From Bacteroidaceae bacterium (GTDB lineage: Bacteria > Bacteroidota > Bacteroidia > Bacteroidales > Bacteroidaceae): a stretch of DNA of 64,000 bases. Position numbers and translations under genes: made by a program. The notes under the pieces are model-generated. The model was not told the DNA's origin. It made no database searches and saw only the letters and a list, made by a program, of their open reading frames with translations. Below are positions 51,701 through 57,711 of this stretch, piece by piece. Position 1 is the stretch's first letter, and each line of letters opens with the position of its first letter. The stretch lies in contig JAKSLM010000002.1 of the NCBI GenBank assembly GCA_024401225.1, positions 57,444 through 121,443 of the forward strand, read 5' to 3'.

Positions 51701-54700
51701 GAACGACCATACTACTATCGTTCCAGTCTTCAAGGTAAAGCCTACCTATTACATCACATATAATACGGGTAAACAGGCTGAAGGTGTTGCTCCATTCCCA
51801 CAATGGGTTGAGGGTGGACAGAAGTTTGAGGTGGCAAAGAATACCTCTATGTATATAGAAGGTCAAACTCTGAAATACTGGGTGGATGAGAATGGCAATG
51901 AATACCACTTCGGTGAGAATATTACAGCGCCTGACCACGACGTTCTTCTCTATCCTGTATTCGAGCCTAACGCATTCTCATTGCTTGACGTCACAACACC
52001 TACTGAGGTGAAGTGGATATTCGGTCCAAAACTCGGTGCGCCTTCCATCGCCTTCGAAGGCAATGCCGGAATCCTTGTGGCACAGCTCAGGAAAGGCGAA
52101 GACTTCATTGACCTTAAGATTGACCTTGATGCAAAATCGCAATCTGGTGGTAAGTTCAATAACATTGGACGCGAGGATGAGTGGTGTCAGATCAATGGTG
52201 GTTCGCTCCTTGTGTTACCAACAAGCAAAGATTGTGATATAGAGTTGGCAAGCTACAACGACATCAAGACGACGGAGATTTGCGGTAACCATGAATATAC
52301 TGCGGGGCAAACGGTACATAAGACTTATACTGGTATAGAATCCACTCAAACTATCAACTTCAAAAACGATGGCCAGTACTACTCGCATGTGGCAGTAACA
52401 TACAAACCTCAGACAGTTGATAGACCAGAGTTAGCATCACTCTCATGGGATGATACTCCACTATCATCTGCTGATCTAAGTACTCTCAAGACCAACAAGA
52501 ACATCACCATCGAGGTGCCTCCTTCTTACGATGAGAATTCTACCCACGATGACTACCTCGCTCCTATGCTCACTGCCACAGTCGCTGATCCAACGAAGGG
52601 TAGCGTGGAGGTCACACGTGCAAGCTTCGGTTCGCCAACGGCTACCATCACTCTCAAGTCTGCCAACGGAACCATCACCGATGTCTATACTGTAAACTTT
52701 ACGTTTGCTGGAAACGATACATCTACACCAACACTTGAGAAGATTGTCTTCAATGGTAATGATGTGGAAAATGGTTCTACGGTAGAATCTCCTACTAACG
52801 GACGTATTGCTCTCACCTTCAATCATATCATGAAGGAGACAAGTGCCCTTCCTACAATAAGATTGGCTGATGGTACAGAAAGGCCTGCAAAGGAGACTCT
52901 TGTCGCACCACAGGGTAAGACTTTGGTATTCGACTTCTATGGTCTTCCTGCCAATGCTACAGTAACTGTGACTATGCCTGCTGGAAGTTTCAAGGATTTA
53001 TATGGAGTTGGTTACCAAGAACCAGTCTCTCTTATCATCCATGCAGCCGACCACTCTACTGAGATTGCACACAAGCCTTTCGACTTCGTAGTAGGTGTAG
53101 ATGGAACAATTGATGAAGCCATTGACGAAGCTAACAATGCTTCTGGTAGTGATCGTTTCTATATCTTCATACCTGATGGTGAATATCAACTGATGGGTAA
53201 CGATAAAACAAAACCTTATATCAACGGTGGCAACCCACGTATCGTTGACCGTTATGGTAATTTGCGCAACGAATTGGACGGGCAGGAAATTGATAATGGT
53301 GTGACTAAGGTGAGTCGCAGCAATGTGTCAATCATTGGCCAAAGCCGTGAGGGTACAATATTGTTTAATGAACCAGAAATTGAGGGTATCTCCTATACTT
53401 CGACCATCTATTTCCCAACAGGTGAAAAGGATGGCTACCTACAGGATATGACCCTCCGAAACAACTTCCCATATCTCTCAAGCATGGCTGTGCAGAAGGA
53501 GAAAGGATACGGGGAGCAGGCTGCACGTGCGGTATCACTCCTCGATGCAGGTGAGCGCAACATCTACAAGAACGTGACGCTCGATAGCTGGCAGGATACT
53601 TATTTCTCAAACTCGCAGGGCGCATCAGACAATCGTGGCTACTTTGAAGATTGTAAACTCATGGGTGTTGTTGACTTCCTTTGCGGTGACGGTGATGTTT
53701 GGCTGGAGCGTACAGACCTTATACTACGCAACCGTGAAGGCAACAATATTGCTGCTTCTCGTCAGCCTGCATCACAGAGGTGGGGATATGTCTTCAATAA
53801 TTGCCGCATATTGGCAGAAGAAGGTGCAACCCTCGTTCGTGATGGCGACTATACTTTAGGACGTCCATGGGGCGGATCGGCTGCCATAACATACCTGTAC
53901 ACAAAGATGTCAGTAAACCCACGTGGAGCCGGATGGCAAGGTATGTCAGGCGATAAGCCTGTGATTCGTTTCCACGAATACAAGACAATGGATGAGAATG
54001 GCAACTATATCTCACTTGGTACACGTACACTTGCTGGTGCTGCTCCAGGTAAGGGATCGGACGACCCTATACTATCGGATGCAGATGCAAAAAAATACAC
54101 TGTTACGAATGTGCTCGGTGGTGGTGAGGGATATAATCCACAGGACTATACAGAACAGCGTCCGGAAGTAAGCAATATCTCCATCGACGATAATATCTTA
54201 CGCTGGGATAAAGATGAAGAAGCGCTCTGTTACTTTGTCTTTAAGCGTGAGGACAATGGACATTACAAGTATGTTGCTAACATCGTTGAAAATGAGTTGA
54301 ACCTTGATGAATATGGCACAGGATGGTACTCTGTTCGTTCTGCCAATCAGAGAGGTGGTCTCGGTCCGTATAGTGATCCTATCGAGTACATTGGTTTGAA
54401 GCATTATGATTTGGAACTCAATAACAGCATTAACTATACTTACGAAAATGATGCTGCAACATATAATGGATACACATGGTCAACTATATGTTTGCCATTC
54501 CGAGCTTCTGCACCTCAAGGCTCATGGCAAAGTGACAATACCATTAATGACAGCGAGAAGATTTATGTATATGCTGCAACAGAAATAAATGCAACAAACA
54601 AAACGATAACACTCAAGAAAGTCAACCACCTTGAAAAGAATGTAGGATATGTGACATTTGCAAAGACTAATACTGAATCAAACAAGAATGTCATATACCG

Positions 54701-55175
54701 ATTCCGTGGTTCTTCACACGAGCCAGAGCTTGAATCAATTCTTAACGGCTATGCACCAGATTATGTGTTAAGCAAGGATAACAGTGGTACGTTGATTCCT
54801 TCAGAAACACCACTTAATGCAGCCAATAGTAATGTTAATTGCTACACATTGGCATATAAGGATGCGTTCGGTATTGGATTCTACAGATTCAATGGTGTAA
54901 CACTTAAACCTTATCGTGCATGGCTCGATGCTGAGAAAGTAAGATTTGATGATGATAGCAATGGCGGTTCTGGTTCAAGTAGTGCTCATATTCGCTTTGT
55001 GTTTGACGAAGGCGATAGCCCTTGGGACCTCGTAACTGATATTGAACCTGACATAATCAGCGTAGACCAGAAAGATGTCAAGATCTACGATATAATGGGT
55101 AGACGAATCCGTAAGGAGATGATGCAAGTAGGTAACATATACATCATCAACGGAAAGAAGATTCTCGTCAAGTAA
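42771..55175 (+). CDS. giant secreted multidomain protein, 4,134 aa, two pectin-methylesterase-like domains
   Basis: One open frame with a signal anchor/peptide around LRTLLTTLLLLCVVNAWG (about 24-45). It has an early Ig-like segment with YQWYTN; five InlB/Listeria-Bacteroides-type repeats (GYSLTGWNDG and relatives) at about 152-225, 1024-1095, 2219-2290, 2619-2716 and 2993-3066; and repeated W-D/V/I-F domains. Two CE8-like beta-helix domains are at about 1390-1640 (QDT 1510-1512, Asp1535, Arg1594 in ARGWQ) and 3440-3720 (QDT 3608-3610, Asp3635, Arg3698 in LGRPW). The tail is KIYDIMGRRI ... YIINGKKILVK, resembling a T9SS sorting domain. CE8 enzymes remove methyl esters from pectin; activity here is inferred from motifs. 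It is the third gene of the second fimbrillin operon. Confidence 0.9.
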   Translation: MDTSILKDMRSNNTHIEKNITKVSPLAYLRTLLTTLLLLCVVNAWGELHTNPAPVFTKNLTESATLPADDVIELWVTATGATSYQWYTNTTASNEGGTPIEGETRSVLNFVPQTVGTHYIYVVATNAGGSTASNVMTVTATAPEGAFTEFEISYAALPEGVEGVMPANVTLTEGENYKIPINRHLYKEGYSLTGWNDGSTIIAPNTEYTPTKNVTLTPVFTANTKNLSDRTETVNILWDFQRNNGAPTINAEGVGATGILVTQATLEGATIDVKLDYDATSGKLNNSSWGDWCQVNSGTILTFPSCKDAIVTAFVMNNLNTTTIGGIAPSMSGNNASVTITSSNETQQLVAGSDIQYIRTLTVALPKITAPTVDPTPFVFRNFAVNMNRSNGSTRFFPENSGTYYVSVAEDGTVSHSTTEVENYAAKFILPNYNGDQHGYQNMTAQVVVTPGDYDIIIGNCTSGGHYIITSADGLINTDISANAGGCYHQDPATYFTKKRITVTAATTLTIVNDGQHATYTPYFAVEKQEVPATRTFVDFKVNFRTNPYTVIEPSNHELPEGIVIDGTHHDGQHGYNTTQITVPVDGPVKFTFGSCNEGTHTAIIKDADDNTLATIQTNNGCDDKTGFTNFVSWTYNSKTPTTLTITTPQYIPFFYAEQCDLIPQCTVTYYGIDGAELGTQIVDGGSDLTEFAYGESDLSVPEGKKFRNWRLGSVTGKKFELGTPVATDISLYAYVSDIETVGTGKKFDLTQSNFYVEEHDVITSATGYSVNGSHGWDIKQATAINIAVEGPSKITLGQCQYARESVKYVIKKGEEEIGSADAMGTCAGDVEIDYTGTDAATLTISASGQAYLHYIQITPIVNEEFVFKTIDLDFTAGGNAEGVKNVLAGQSGADKDLYFAIADDGAISYTTDVNENANLVLKGKYHSTNYGICGSAQFSFKVTGPVTVTMGTTDASGTVTIKNSANEKVGELNINGNKYESDHNNVVSYTYKGGATTLTLTGGQYVPYIKVEEYTGPLVDDYTITFAKDEDVIGVVPSNITKDVNATMTIDSNNKLYKKGYTFVGWSNGTATYAPGDTYTFTKDETLTAVFRQNTLSIDDRNAALTISWDLSNKAGLSLGKDYYYVTQTEVTDGTTTETIDVAFKIANGSIKENNVWVKIPADTKFTLPSEPGAVITYQTYEQDGVTFSKEGKLTETTTDENSKYSYSYNVTGEGSTIDMTFTKDGYVKNLQVVLPAPEYPKTATWDFTGAVPKYGEDALKGSSLTANIGAPLVMEINNKGLRDNGSEIQVTIGTSFKIPVVSTNDEITVVNYSSDGNTYNAVYTIGTDADVDLQRKTYRPKSDEAKAGYVLMTVTGSGGGGAYIKSISVTQNKPATIDPVTDGIYDRVVSNLAELQEALTAADGTNRFKIFVKDGTYDFGTTINTVVKSNVSIIGESTDGVIIKNTPAGEGLGNSATLKLTGSNIDIENLTIQCTATYSDTEKAERGVTLWDQGDNNIFRNLKLLGRQDTYYSNGAEGKKSYFENCYIEGTVDYLCGSGNIWFEGCTFYNLERSSGDVIAAPSTYESETGYVFSNCTIDGAADQNGKYYYARGWQGSPALTQINTTLKIQPAAAKYTTDIADNCTDRFNEYTTENAPANITIENVIGGLGNNDATELITVEKPHINDGKLLWKSDTRAIAYYIYKDGEFVATVMPDGNVKQAKMRRTMADTYDMEYDIDDENAEWQVRAINAMGAVGPLSEPADDTPIISGYPKTATWDFKNASPSTITSVNIQGKTGTVASNLDGIELYVDATNGKLSYRSSGDAQFNNGTIIRVPIKSKQDEVTVTSYPNYHYYTVSGQQASEDVTTCNPSDIDVYNGYVEIKATGSAYLYSISVTQQDPTRTFKDFKINFRTDPYTVVEPSTGVLPAGVEVVKGTYHDAQHGYVGMEINVPVDGPVKFTIGSCQYGYDASGIKVKDSEGNEVGVVKPQKACDNNDTYDVNDVFYYNSFKPTTLTFSYGGYFPYFIAEKCNFIPTCTIEYYDTNGNKIGETETVDGNSPLVFTHTSAEVTIPTGHKFRSWRYGSASGRKANEGDLVVSDIKLYARTTPIEVASEYMHYDYDLRQQSFEVEEHDILMADGCGWHDGQHGWSFTNTSTLEIQVGGATTIRLGACVYSAEACKFELYNGSVKVGEAEARDAVDGKIYEIRYRGEATTLQLRATNTAYLHTLEIIGGPRLNFINNTDAQGVAPEPVYGNQTTQKFHIPNNYTLYKEGYTLMGWTDNETTYDLDRDYSFATDANLYPVFAENEIAITDADAAVTVRWVFDQSDANAAPKLNIATSGIYTKRAIVNDKPLDMLMTISGNVAGATVKKNTNLVVPKVPGMIVRKKVVDQDVVEENISGEGSTYTIAHASNDVTYEYIEVIYPVLPDVKCVNVIAGEKLIETEDPANAGTVTLSKSAYISTYNIGNRYLSDETVTITAQAKYGYYITGMKIGEEDLDMTVVTRNSASQTTKATATCTTTDGITNVTITYGRLDVYALHINSNVKDGGTITLTPHYDNFYKEDANGNITAYYTEGTPVEITAEPTVKYLIDHWSKNDEIVKVDDQTFTGNSITLTKATEEENVIIYYTLGYKGKVIFTQGDAQGASDSEWIAKGWGAPIVPDPIEDYGFTIPTCYTMYWQSHSITGWTDLSLADYNALSDGEKAAHFYALGSEHSFSSNGQVITLTPIYEEIKASFFNRTNAPVFMFDFRTDEMAQRINYGPNKKGYWATHIHVDALNGNETISQDRDSEIRFDTGAKGKIDNTFMGEWAAFGEGTTLWVPSCPYGVITLACYNKINMDLDDNGNPTGTTLEGKLPTLDPTASDPENNLYVYKWTTHSAENYVPLVIGDDYSYYKYIRCDLPAASYLDLAVVNEDDAKGSVVINDIEQGIMNADESIRFKSGSSVSVTATRNFGYELDYWDVNGVHVNHETAGGYTATTSTDGKSYTLSLILNDHTTIVPVFKVKPTYYITYNTGKQAEGVAPFPQWVEGGQKFEVAKNTSMYIEGQTLKYWVDENGNEYHFGENITAPDHDVLLYPVFEPNAFSLLDVTTPTEVKWIFGPKLGAPSIAFEGNAGILVAQLRKGEDFIDLKIDLDAKSQSGGKFNNIGREDEWCQINGGSLLVLPTSKDCDIELASYNDIKTTEICGNHEYTAGQTVHKTYTGIESTQTINFKNDGQYYSHVAVTYKPQTVDRPELASLSWDDTPLSSADLSTLKTNKNITIEVPPSYDENSTHDDYLAPMLTATVADPTKGSVEVTRASFGSPTATITLKSANGTITDVYTVNFTFAGNDTSTPTLEKIVFNGNDVENGSTVESPTNGRIALTFNHIMKETSALPTIRLADGTERPAKETLVAPQGKTLVFDFYGLPANATVTVTMPAGSFKDLYGVGYQEPVSLIIHAADHSTEIAHKPFDFVVGVDGTIDEAIDEANNASGSDRFYIFIPDGEYQLMGNDKTKPYINGGNPRIVDRYGNLRNELDGQEIDNGVTKVSRSNVSIIGQSREGTILFNEPEIEGISYTSTIYFPTGEKDGYLQDMTLRNNFPYLSSMAVQKEKGYGEQAARAVSLLDAGERNIYKNVTLDSWQDTYFSNSQGASDNRGYFEDCKLMGVVDFLCGDGDVWLERTDLILRNREGNNIAASRQPASQRWGYVFNNCRILAEEGATLVRDGDYTLGRPWGGSAAITYLYTKMSVNPRGAGWQGMSGDKPVIRFHEYKTMDENGNYISLGTRTLAGAAPGKGSDDPILSDADAKKYTVTNVLGGGEGYNPQDYTEQRPEVSNISIDDNILRWDKDEEALCYFVFKREDNGHYKYVANIVENELNLDEYGTGWYSVRSANQRGGLGPYSDPIEYIGLKHYDLELNNSINYTYENDAATYNGYTWSTICLPFRASAPQGSWQSDNTINDSEKIYVYAATEINATNKTITLKKVNHLEKNVGYVTFAKTNTESNKNVIYRFRGSSHEPELESILNGYAPDYVLSKDNSGTLIPSETPLNAANSNVNCYTLAYKDAFGIGFYRFNGVTLKPYRAWLDAEKVRFDDDSNGGSGSSSAHIRFVFDEGDSPWDLVTDIEPDIISVDQKDVKIYDIMGRRIRKEMMQVGNIYIINGKKILVK

Positions 55176-55184
55176 TCCACAAAT

Positions 55185-55220
55185 AAGAGCGCCCTGGCAA
55201 CAACCAAGGCGCTCTTTTCT
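55185..55220 (+). terminator. terminator of the second fimbrillin-giant operon
   Basis: The stem AAGAGCGCC (55185-55193) pairs with GGCGCTCTT (55208-55216), with a 14-nt loop, and is followed by TTTCTTATTTT. It starts 10 nt after the stop of the giant gene. Confidence 0.88.
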
Positions 55221-55342
55221 TATTTTGTTCTGCTTCTATGGTATTCAAATGCTAAACAAAGAAGCGTAATCTTTTATATCTGGGACTAATAGTGACAACT
55301 GTAACTGTAACCACAGTAACCTTGGAATTCAAAACTATGAGG

Positions 55343-55936
55343 TCAGGAACGTTCTTCCATTACCTGGGTACGGACTCTTGAAAGGGTTTCTGGAGCCATC
55401 TGGAGGAGGGAGGCAATGTGATGAAGAGGACTGCGGCGCACCATTTCTGGATTTTCGCGAAGGGCACGCTTATAGCGTTCCTTTGCTGTCTCATGACGGA
55501 GAGAGTCGGCTTTGTGCTGTGAGATAATAAGCGACCGTTCCTCGATGGCAAAGATGAGTTGGCAGATTTCGAATGAACGACTGGCTATGGTACGCAATTC
55601 ATGATAAGGGATGCCATACACAAGACCTGGCTCAAGCATGGTGGCAATGATGCTGGATGGTGTCTGAGTGAAGAAACTCTCGATGCAGATCACCATATCG
55701 CCTTCATGGCTTATATGCTCAGTAACGGTCTCACCACCCTTTTTGTAATATTGAAGGACAAGACCTTTTTCCACATAGTACATGTAGTTGCACACGTCGC
55801 CTTCCTTTACGAGTTCATGCCCACGCAAAGCCTTAAAAGGCACAAGAATGCTGGCGAAGACGTCAAGTGCTTCGCTACTGAGTGTTACGTTATAATTACG
55901 GCAAATTTCCCTTGCTGCCTCTCGTCTGTTGTCCAT
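55343..55936 (-). CDS. Crp/Fnr-family transcriptional regulator
   Basis: The 197 residues have a cyclic-nucleotide-binding-type beta-roll at about 25-115 (LRGHELVKEGDVCNYMYYVEKG, then GDMVICIESFF), a long linking helix with EERSLIISQHKADSLRHETAKERY, and a C-terminal helix-turn-helix (SPLHHIASLLQMAPETLSRVR) at about 168-188. There is no cysteine cluster for an Fe-S site. The arginine/serine cAMP-binding pattern is not obvious, so the ligand is unknown. It lies 55 bp downstream of yggS on the same strand with no clear promoter of its own, so it may belong to that operon. Confidence 0.92.
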   Translation of the reverse strand: MDNRREAAREICRNYNVTLSSEALDVFASILVPFKALRGHELVKEGDVCNYMYYVEKGLVLQYYKKGGETVTEHISHEGDMVICIESFFTQTPSSIIATMLEPGLVYGIPYHELRTIASRSFEICQLIFAIEERSLIISQHKADSLRHETAKERYKRALRENPEMVRRSPLHHIASLLQMAPETLSRVRTQVMEERS

Positions 55937-55991
55937 AATAGTTTGATTTGCGTTTTGTGTATTTCGTTTGTATATGTGTTAGATAGCGTTA

Positions 55992-56657
55992 TTAGTATAC
56001 TCGATTGCCAAATATCATCGAACCCACACGTACCAGCGTGCTGCCTTCTTCCTGTGCTATAAGATAGTCTCCGCTCATTCCCATCGAGAGTTGACAAAAG
56101 CCTGGGGCGGCAGAGAAGAATGTTCTTTTTATATTATCAAACATTTCGTGCGCCATGCGGAACTCATTTCGTATCAGCTCTTCATCGTCAGTATTGGTTG
56201 CCATACACATCAATCCAGCAATCTGTACGTTCTTAAGCTTCTGTATGTCACCCTGAGAGAGGATTTCCATCAGTTCGTCAGGAGAGAAACCGTATTTCGT
56301 CTCTTCCTGTGCAATATGCATCTGCAAGAGGCAAGGAATGCATCGTCCCGCTTTTTCGCCTTGACGATCAATCTCAAGCAAAAGCTTTACGGTATCGACC
56401 GAATGTATGAGCGAGATGTAAGGTGCTATATATTTTACCTTGTTCGTCTGAAGATGACCGATGAAGTGCCACTCAACGTCGGATGGCATCTGCGGATACT
56501 TTTGCTGCAGTTCCTGCACATGACTTTCGCCAAATATGCGTTGCCCAGCATCGTATGCTTCCTGCAATGCCTCAATTGGATGGTACTTTGACACGGCTAC
56601 CAGCTGTGTACCTGGACGCAGAGTGTCTTTAACCCTGTTCAAATTCTGGCTTATCAT
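55992..56657 (-). CDS. YggS/PLPBP family pyridoxal-phosphate protein
   Basis: This single-domain PLP-binding protein of the alanine-racemase fold is involved in vitamin B6 and amino-acid balance; members have no clear catalytic activity. The PLP lysine is in LVAVSKYHP (Lys24), followed by RIFGESHVQEL, EWHFIGHLQTNK, HSVDT, GLMCMATN, LSMGMSGDY, and the closing RVGSMIFGNRVY. I trimmed the start from 56723 to the ATG at 56655-56657, which gives 221 residues, the usual family length, and a normal N-terminus. The chosen start overlaps the end of the DUF4494 gene by 29 nt. Confidence 0.93.
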   Translation of the reverse strand: MISQNLNRVKDTLRPGTQLVAVSKYHPIEALQEAYDAGQRIFGESHVQELQQKYPQMPSDVEWHFIGHLQTNKVKYIAPYISLIHSVDTVKLLLEIDRQGEKAGRCIPCLLQMHIAQEETKYGFSPDELMEILSQGDIQKLKNVQIAGLMCMATNTDDEELIRNEFRMAHEMFDNIKRTFFSAAPGFCQLSMGMSGDYLIAQEEGSTLVRVGSMIFGNRVY

Positions 56658-57111
56658 TCTCTTCTTTGTTTGATGCGCTATATGGGAATACGTCGAGGAT
56701 TGATGTCTCCTGAACGGCAGCAATCTGATAATCGATCATAGAACCTTTCATTCCTTCATCAAATGAGCGTACGGCTTCGCGAAGGTCGGCTGCCTGAACA
56801 AGCATAAGTTGTGAGGTCTTCTTCTCTGCCTGTGTCTTTTCGTCAAGCGTGATAAAGTTGCACTTCACCTTGAACCACTTGTCTGCACTTTCATCATCGC
56901 AAGTGAACATTTCGCAATATTTCACACGCTTGATGTCCACCACTTCCAACTGTCCATTGCAATATGGAGTAATCTCCTCAATGATTCTTGCTTCTGCTTC
57001 TGTGAAATTGAGTGCATCAACAAGATATGGTTCGACAACTTTCTTTGTCACACCCCCCTCAAGCATCTTTTCGGTTCTTACTTTGCACTCAAACCAATTA
57101 TTCATTATCAT
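56629..57111 (-). CDS. DUF4494 protein
   Basis: The 160 residues start MIMNNWFECKVRTEKMLEGG and include VVEPYLVDALNFTEAEARI, the pattern of DUF4494, a Bacteroidetes family of unknown function. No signal peptide or membrane segment is seen, so it is cytoplasmic. The C-terminus is acidic and probably disordered (SASNKEENDKPEFEQG). Its stop lies 29 nt inside the next gene, yggS, which implies coupled translation. A strong promoter precedes it. A second ATG at 57105 is an alternative start. Confidence 0.9.
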   Translation of the reverse strand: MIMNNWFECKVRTEKMLEGGVTKKVVEPYLVDALNFTEAEARIIEEITPYCNGQLEVVDIKRVKYCEMFTCDDESADKWFKVKCNFITLDEKTQAEKKTSQLMLVQAADLREAVRSFDEGMKGSMIDYQIAAVQETSILDVFPYSASNKEENDKPEFEQG

Positions 57112-57162
57112 ATTCGTAGATCAATTTTAATGTTATTATCATTTCTTTTTGATTATTCGCTA

Positions 57163-57194
57163 CAAAAGTACGATTAAATATTGGAACTTTCAAA
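57163..57194 (-). promoter_or_regulatory. promoter of the DUF4494-yggS(-crp) operon
   Basis: On the reverse strand TACTTTTG (57163-57170) is preceded after 20 bp by TTTG (57191-57194), a full match to the Bacteroidetes TTTG-N19-21-TAnnTTTG promoter. The leader is about 50 nt. Confidence 0.8.
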
Positions 57195-57568
57195 TTTTCC
57201 ATCATTTTTTAACCATATACGACACTTTTATGCTGATTGTTCAGTTATTTTTTCCAAAATCAACAAGATGAATAATTAGTTCTCAAGAAGGCAAAAAATG
57301 CATTCTATTTAGATTACGTCAAAATAAGATGCGCATTAGCAAGGTAAATGTTCATATGAAAGAAAAAAGTTAAATAACAAACAGATAGGGAGATGATATT
57401 CGACGATGTGAAACATTGCATTGACATGCAAAGAATAACGTATGTGACTGTAATTCAAAATATACATAATTTATTCAAACGTACAAGAGGATTTTTTTCA
57501 ACGTTTTTAAAATCCTTGTAAATACAAGCATTTAGAGAAGATGAACTATTCGCACGAATAAAAAACAT

Positions 57569-57599
57569 TTTGACAAACAAAAAAAACTTCGTACCTTTG
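57569..57599 (+). promoter_or_regulatory. dnaA promoter
   Basis: TTTG (57569-57572), 19 bp, then TACCTTTG (57592-57599) is a perfect Bacteroidetes promoter. It leaves a leader of about 110 nt before the dnaA ATG at 57712. The rest of 57195-57568 is AT-rich non-coding DNA; I saw no clear DnaA boxes (TTATCCACA) in it. Confidence 0.85.
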
Positions 57600-57711
57600 C
57601 AATCGCTAAGAAGAAAAAGGCATTGCTGAATGGAGTGCTAACAAACACCATCAGTACCATGAAGACATTTCGCCTTTACATATCTACACATTATTTATAT
57701 AATAGAAACTA

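Noticed and set aside
55601-56062. 153-residue plus-strand ORF opposite crp and yggS
   Set aside because: Both minus-strand genes are clear family members; the opposite frame has no recognisable features.
56658-56723. Upstream ATG start for the YggS gene
   Set aside because: It would add 22 residues not seen in the family and lie deeper in the DUF4494 gene; the ATG at 56655-56657 gives the usual length.
57112-57711. Chromosome origin next to dnaA
   Set aside because: I saw no DnaA boxes or clear AT-rich 13-mers arranged as an origin; in Bacteroidetes dnaA is often away from oriC.
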